Below, piece by piece: positions 60,892-64,000 of a DNA stretch of 64,000 nucleotides. The stretch is taken from NCBI RefSeq assembly GCF_016899425.1, contig NZ_CP045996.1, positions 248,001-312,000 of the forward strand, read 5' to 3'. The translations under genes and the position numbers were made by a program. Under the pieces are notes generated by a model. That model was given only the letters and a program-made list of their open reading frames with translations, was not told where the DNA came from and searched no databases. The stretch is from Burkholderia sp. MS389. GTDB lineage: Bacteria > Pseudomonadota > Gammaproteobacteria > Burkholderiales > Burkholderiaceae. Numbering within the stretch: the first letter of the stretch is position 1; each line of letters begins with the position of its first letter.

Positions 60892-61931
60892 ATTCCCACA
60901 CCTGGCGATGCACGTCCGCATCGGAGAATGTTCAGCGCAGCGTTGATATCACGATCATGTTCGACACCACAGTCACTGCAGGTCCATTCTCTTATTCTCA
61001 GTCCCGCGATACCTTTCGGTCGCGTCGTGCTGTCTTTCGACCCGCACGCCGAACAGGACTGGGTCGAACCGCTTTCGTCCACTTCCTCGAACGTGGCTCC
61101 GTGCGCGATCGCTTTGTAGCGGAGCTTGTTCCGGAAGGACGACCAGGACGCGTCGTAGACGCTTTTTGCCATCCTGGTTCTGGCAAGTTTGACGGCCGAC
61201 ACGTTGCCGACCGCGATGTAATCGAACCGCCGCACCAGATCGAGCGCGAGCTTGTGTTGAAAATCGGCACGGGCATTCGCGACCTTGGCGTGCAGCTTCG
61301 CGATATGCCGCTTGTGCTTTCGCGCCCGTTGCGCTTTCGCCAGCTTTTCCGCCGCGCGTCGACCGAACTGGTCATTGGGCAGTTTCTCGCCGGTCGAAAG
61401 TGTGGCGAAGTCTTTCAGGCCGAGATCGATGCCGACGCCGGAACGGATCGGACGAGCCTGAACATCCGGCATCTCGATCACGATGTTCAAGAACCAATTG
61501 CCGCGCGCATCCTGCGCAAAGTTGGTTCCATCCTTGATCTTGCCTTCGGGAAGCGGTCGGCTGTTGAACACGCGGAAGGTGTTGCCGGCAAAGCGAAACG
61601 CGTCGCCTTCGCGCTTCAGGTCGCGGCCCTTCAGCGGCACCCAGCCCAGCGATTTCCTGCCGCGATAGCGCAGGTAGGGCCGACGGTACTGACTGCGCGA
61701 CTTCGCATATTGCTCGCACGTCGCGTTGACCGTGCCGGAGTGGATGCCGAGTTCCTTGCTGCTGCCAGTCGTCAGCACGTTCAGATCGAATCCCGTCGGC
61801 CACTTCTTGCCCCACTTGAGCGCGTGCTTCTGCGTGTCATTGCAGAAGTTCCAGACGTAGTTCACCGCACGGCTCTGCTTGTTGAGCAGTCCGTTGAGCG
61901 ACTTCACGCGGTAGCGGTAGACAAGGATCAT
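60879..61931 (-). CDS. tnpB: TnpB RNA-guided nuclease-like protein, RuvC-II glutamate not at usual place
   Basis: A 350-residue TnpB starting MILVYRYRVKSLNGLL. RuvC-I is GIDLGLKDFATL with D169, the zinc finger is C293, C296, C318 and C321 in CSACG...CSDCG, and RuvC-III is HDRDINAALNIL with D328. At RuvC-II the segment YIAVGNVSAVKL has G242 where canonical TnpB has glutamate (E-D-L or E-N-L). Some TnpB branches have rearranged catalytic glutamates; E282 or E283 in TFEEVDESGS might substitute. Otherwise it is a dead nuclease. The longer in-frame N terminus is rejected. Confidence 0.85.
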   Translation of the reverse strand: MILVYRYRVKSLNGLLNKQSRAVNYVWNFCNDTQKHALKWGKKWPTGFDLNVLTTGSSKELGIHSGTVNATCEQYAKSRSQYRRPYLRYRGRKSLGWVPLKGRDLKREGDAFRFAGNTFRVFNSRPLPEGKIKDGTNFAQDARGNWFLNIVIEMPDVQARPIRSGVGIDLGLKDFATLSTGEKLPNDQFGRRAAEKLAKAQRARKHKRHIAKLHAKVANARADFQHKLALDLVRRFDYIAVGNVSAVKLARTRMAKSVYDASWSSFRNKLRYKAIAHGATFEEVDESGSTQSCSACGSKDSTTRPKGIAGLRIREWTCSDCGVEHDRDINAALNILRCGRASPGVGILSL

Positions 61932-61984
61932 GCAAGTGATCCTAACCCGTGGAAGAAGCTGCCTGTCAACTGCACTCCTTTCCT

Positions 61985-62004
61985 CCCCGTCCTGAAGGAC
62001 GGGG
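61985..62004. repeat. Perfect hairpin next to the tnpB element
   Basis: CCCCGTCCT-GA-AGGACGGGG lies between the putative left end and the small secreted gene, ending seven bases before that gene's ribosome site. On the reverse strand, hairpin followed by GAGGA resembles the right-end palindromes of IS1341-type elements, so it may be a relic of a second element. Confidence 0.5.
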
Positions 62005-62020
62005 TTTCTCGGAGCAACTG

Positions 62021-62398
62021 ATGAACAAGCTGCTGCCGATGACGATCGCGTTGCTTGCCGGGAGCGGCATCGGGGCGGTGCCGCTCCACGCGGCCGGCAC
62101 CATGGACGCGCTGCCATGCAGCGCCGCGCATGCGGCGGACCCGGGCGGCGGGAAGGCCGCGATGCCGGACACGTCGGTCCGCAGCTTCTCGACCGCCGGC
62201 TGTTCGGGCGCGGTGTTGCAGGGAGACCGCGCCACCGCGACGGTCAACGGCGACAGGGTCGAGTTGCGCGACGGCGTCGTCTATGTGAACGGCCGGTCCT
62301 ATGGCGCGGTCACGCCCGCGCAGACGGTCGAATACGAGGTCGCGCGCGACCGGCGCACGTTGAAGGTCGACGGGAAAATCCGCACGCCGCTGCGCTGA
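62021..62398 (+). CDS. Small secreted protein, unknown function
   Basis: A 125-residue protein with a signal peptide (MNKLLPMTIALLAGSGIGAVPLHA). The mature part has two cysteines (LPCSAAHA and TAGCSGAV) that may pair and a beta-rich C terminus (ATVNGDRVELRDGVVYVNGRSYGAVTPAQTVEYEVARDRRTLKVDGKIR). Not recognised as a named family. GGAG lies eight bases before the ATG. Its upstream region is occupied by the tnpB element, so its original promoter may have been displaced. Confidence 0.75.
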   Translation: MNKLLPMTIALLAGSGIGAVPLHAAGTMDALPCSAAHAADPGGGKAAMPDTSVRSFSTAGCSGAVLQGDRATATVNGDRVELRDGVVYVNGRSYGAVTPAQTVEYEVARDRRTLKVDGKIRTPLR

Positions 62399-62469
62399 TG
62401 CGTACCGATTCGGTAGGCGGCAACCGCGACGTGCGATGCGGTTGCCGGATCGCCACGCCGGCGCGCGTC

Positions 62470-64000
62470 CTATTCGACGAGCGTCAGCCGGCCGTCGCTG
62501 AGCCGCACTTCGCGCCCCACCCACGCCGCGTCGACGCGCGGCAGCACGGCCGACGGCTTGCGCAGTTCGCGCAGCAGCGTCGCGCCGTGCGACAGCCGGC
62601 CGCCCATGCGCGCGATCACCGCCCGGGCGGCCTGGTACCGCGCGTGCCGGCCCGGGTCGAGCGTGTCTTCGAGCAGGATGTCGCGGCCGAGCACGCCCTG
62701 CGTGTCACCCGGATAGATCATGAAGCCGGCGGCCTCGTCGGTGCCTTCGCTGCCGTCCTGCCAGAAGCTGCCGTTGCGATCGCGGCGCTCGGGGTGCGGT
62801 GCGAACCACGTGTCGCGGTCGGCGGCCGGCATCGCGTGATGCAGGCGGAAGAACACGCGCATCAGGTTGTCGCGATACCACTCGCGCACCTGCAGATACC
62901 AGCCGCGCATGCCGGGCGCGCCGAGCGCGTGCAGTACGCGGACCGGCAGCGGCCAGTCGGGAAACGGCTGCAGCGGCAGGTCGGCGGCCGGTGGCCGCGC
63001 GGTGCCCGGATCGGTTTCCCACGGCAGGCGGTGCGGGCTGTCGTCGAGCTGGCCGTACGCGGTCGGCGGACGCCCCCACAGGGCGCCGCCGCTGCTCGCC
63101 AGCGATGACGCGATGCACAGGTTGCCCTGCACGACGAACACGTAGAAGCGCGTGAACCAGTCGGCCAGTTGCTGGCCGTCGGCGCGCCGTTCGACGAGCG
63201 TCGCCAGTTCCCGGTCGAAGCGTTCCAGGCCGCGCGCGAGCGTCGGCAGGTGCCCGCGCGCGACGCGCAGCATCCGCCAGAACACCGGCAGCGCACGCAG
63301 CAGGCGCAGCGCTCGCCAGCGCAGCGGCGGCGTCGCACCGCCGATCTCGCCGCTGTAGTGGGCGGCCGACACGCCCCAGTCCGAGAGACGCGCGAGGAAC
63401 AGGTCGTTGTTGATGTACGACGCGCCGCCGTACAGCGCGGTGAACGGTTCGTTGTCGCGCAGCACGCGTGCGTCCCAGCGCGCCATGATGGCCGGGATGC
63501 TGCCGGCCGCCCGCCGTTGCGCATATTCGACGAGCCGGCTCGGCTGCGGCGGCAGGATCTCCGCGATGTTCGCGGCGGTCAGGTGACGATGCCAGCCGTA
63601 GGTGCTGATCGGACGGTACTGCAGCAGCCACAGCTGCGCACCGTCCCACGCCCATTCGACGTCGCCCGGCACGTAATGGAACGCGCGCAGCACCCGTTGC
63701 AGGAACGCCCACAGCTGCTGCGCGGTCAGGCCGTGCGCGGTCGCGAACGTGCCGCGCTGCCACGGCTCGCCGAGCCGCGACAGAATCGCGCGCTGCGGGC
63801 TGGCCTGCCCGTCGGCGAGCGTTTCGAGGTGACCTTCGACCCATTCGACTTCGATCGCGAGATGGCGCACGAACGCGATACCCGACAGCACGGGCGTGAT
63901 GAAGCGCTGCACGACGGCTTCCTCGAGGCCCCCGTCGAGCAGTTCGGCCACGCGCGCGGCCGCTTGCGATGCCGGTACGCGCAGGAACGTCGTGTGCAGG
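62470..64000 (-). CDS. PEP/pyruvate-binding-domain protein (PEP-synthase-like), 5' end beyond window
   Basis: The visible 510 codons belong to a protein related to phosphoenolpyruvate synthase and rifampin phosphotransferase. AAVVQRFITPVLSGIAFVRH-like sequence near the right edge marks the end of the ATP-grasp domain, and the C terminus GGRLSHGATLLRELRKPSAVLPRVDAAWVGREVRLSDGRLTLVE is a swivelling phosphohistidine domain with the His in LSH. A long middle segment (WRALRLLRALPVFWRMLRVARG) is helical. The reading frame is open to the window end. Its substrate is unknown; an antibiotic-modifying or lipid-linked role is possible. Confidence 0.75.
   Translation of the reverse strand, partial: LHTTFLRVPASQAAARVAELLDGGLEEAVVQRFITPVLSGIAFVRHLAIEVEWVEGHLETLADGQASPQRAILSRLGEPWQRGTFATAHGLTAQQLWAFLQRVLRAFHYVPGDVEWAWDGAQLWLLQYRPISTYGWHRHLTAANIAEILPPQPSRLVEYAQRRAAGSIPAIMARWDARVLRDNEPFTALYGGASYINNDLFLARLSDWGVSAAHYSGEIGGATPPLRWRALRLLRALPVFWRMLRVARGHLPTLARGLERFDRELATLVERRADGQQLADWFTRFYVFVVQGNLCIASSLASSGGALWGRPPTAYGQLDDSPHRLPWETDPGTARPPAADLPLQPFPDWPLPVRVLHALGAPGMRGWYLQVREWYRDNLMRVFFRLHHAMPAADRDTWFAPHPERRDRNGSFWQDGSEGTDEAAGFMIYPGDTQGVLGRDILLEDTLDPGRHARYQAARAVIARMGGRLSHGATLLRELRKPSAVLPRVDAAWVGREVRLSDGRLTLVE

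Larger units (their letters stand above)
60862..61964 (-). mobile_element. Stand-alone IS200/IS605-group (IS1341-type) tnpB element
   Basis: A 1.1-kb element carrying only tnpB; no tnpA (Y1 transposase) is present. Right end: the 9-base hairpin CCTCTCCCT/AGGGAGAGG (60872-60891) overlaps the tnpB stop and is followed, in the tnpB direction, by AAAACGTCAA, a typical terminal sequence. Left end: a TTGAC (reverse strand, 61965-61969) precedes the element, and GGATCA-N6-TGATCC (61925-61942) spans the tnpB start. Ends are inferred from these marks. A guide RNA (omega RNA) is expected to cover the tnpB 3' end and the right end. Confidence 0.65.

Noticed and set aside
61932..62117. N-terminal extension of TnpB by 62 residues
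   Set aside because: It runs through the left end and into the secreted-protein gene; TnpB homologues begin at or near MILVYRYRVK.
62470..62600. Idea that the PEP-utilising domain is catalytically dead
   Set aside because: The segment GGRLSHGATLLREL keeps the phosphohistidine in the usual SH context, so no loss can be claimed.
1..64000. CRISPR arrays, tRNA or rRNA genes, prophage or integrase signatures
   Set aside because: None seen: no regularly spaced direct repeats, no tRNA-like cloverleaf noticed by eye, and no integrase, capsid or terminase proteins. A tRNA search program was not available, so a missed tRNA is possible.

Overview
The window is GC-rich DNA, densely packed with catabolic operons, LysR/GntR/MarR/TetR/LacI regulators, MFS and ABC transporters and a 390-residue trimeric porin. 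This gene content and protein style point to a betaproteobacterium of the genus Burkholderia (probably the cepacia complex), on a secondary chromosome. That is inference from protein families; no rRNA, tRNA, replication origin, prophage or CRISPR array was seen.

Layout. 1-1945: a FUSC-type efflux pump (cut by the left edge) with its MarR regulator. 2302-11547: a complete ectoine/hydroxyectoine degradation cluster (enuR, eutB, eutC, doeA, doeB, doeX, doeC, doeD) that would take ectoine to L-aspartate, closed by a strong terminator; a metallo-beta-lactamase-fold hydrolase and a ProP-like MHS transporter follow on the other strand. 14574-16581: a DUF1330 protein and a fused dihydroxyacetone kinase. 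16830-20112: a dimethylsulfone sulfur-scavenging module (sfnR activator, FMN reductase, sfnG monooxygenase) with a textbook sigma-54 promoter. 20172-31430: LysE exporter/LysR pair, a LysR/YdiJ-type flavin-FeS dehydrogenase pair, a lone HTH protein, a Liv-type binding protein, an EamA transporter/LysR pair and two unknown genes.

31511-41736: porin, ABC exporter, a TetR regulator with repeated operators in front of an Ohr peroxidase-esterase operon, lrgAB, a small secreted protein, wrbA, a pirin and a LysR. 41829-44418: a Fic protein preceded by two palindromic operators, and a secreted LprI-domain protein. 44435-49050: LacI repressor and a PfkB kinase/MFS/DapA-like catabolic operon with LacI-type operators. 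49680-51257: DoxX and an RmlD-like reductase.

51517-57150 is the most unusual operon. A polar amino-acid ABC importer is followed by a histidine-ammonia-lyase homologue from which the cofactor-forming Ala-Ser-Gly triad is exactly missing, and then by a HutC-like repressor, with a HutC-like operator at the promoter. This combination suggests uptake and trimethylamine-releasing cleavage of ergothioneine or a related betaine (an ergothionase operon).

57151-64000: a retron-type reverse transcriptase with hairpin-rich upstream DNA that could encode its template RNA, an H-NS-like protein, a MarR-GNAT fusion with twin operators, a lone TnpB element whose RuvC-II glutamate position is a glycine, a small secreted protein just beside that element, and a PEP-utilising-enzyme-like protein cut by the right edge.
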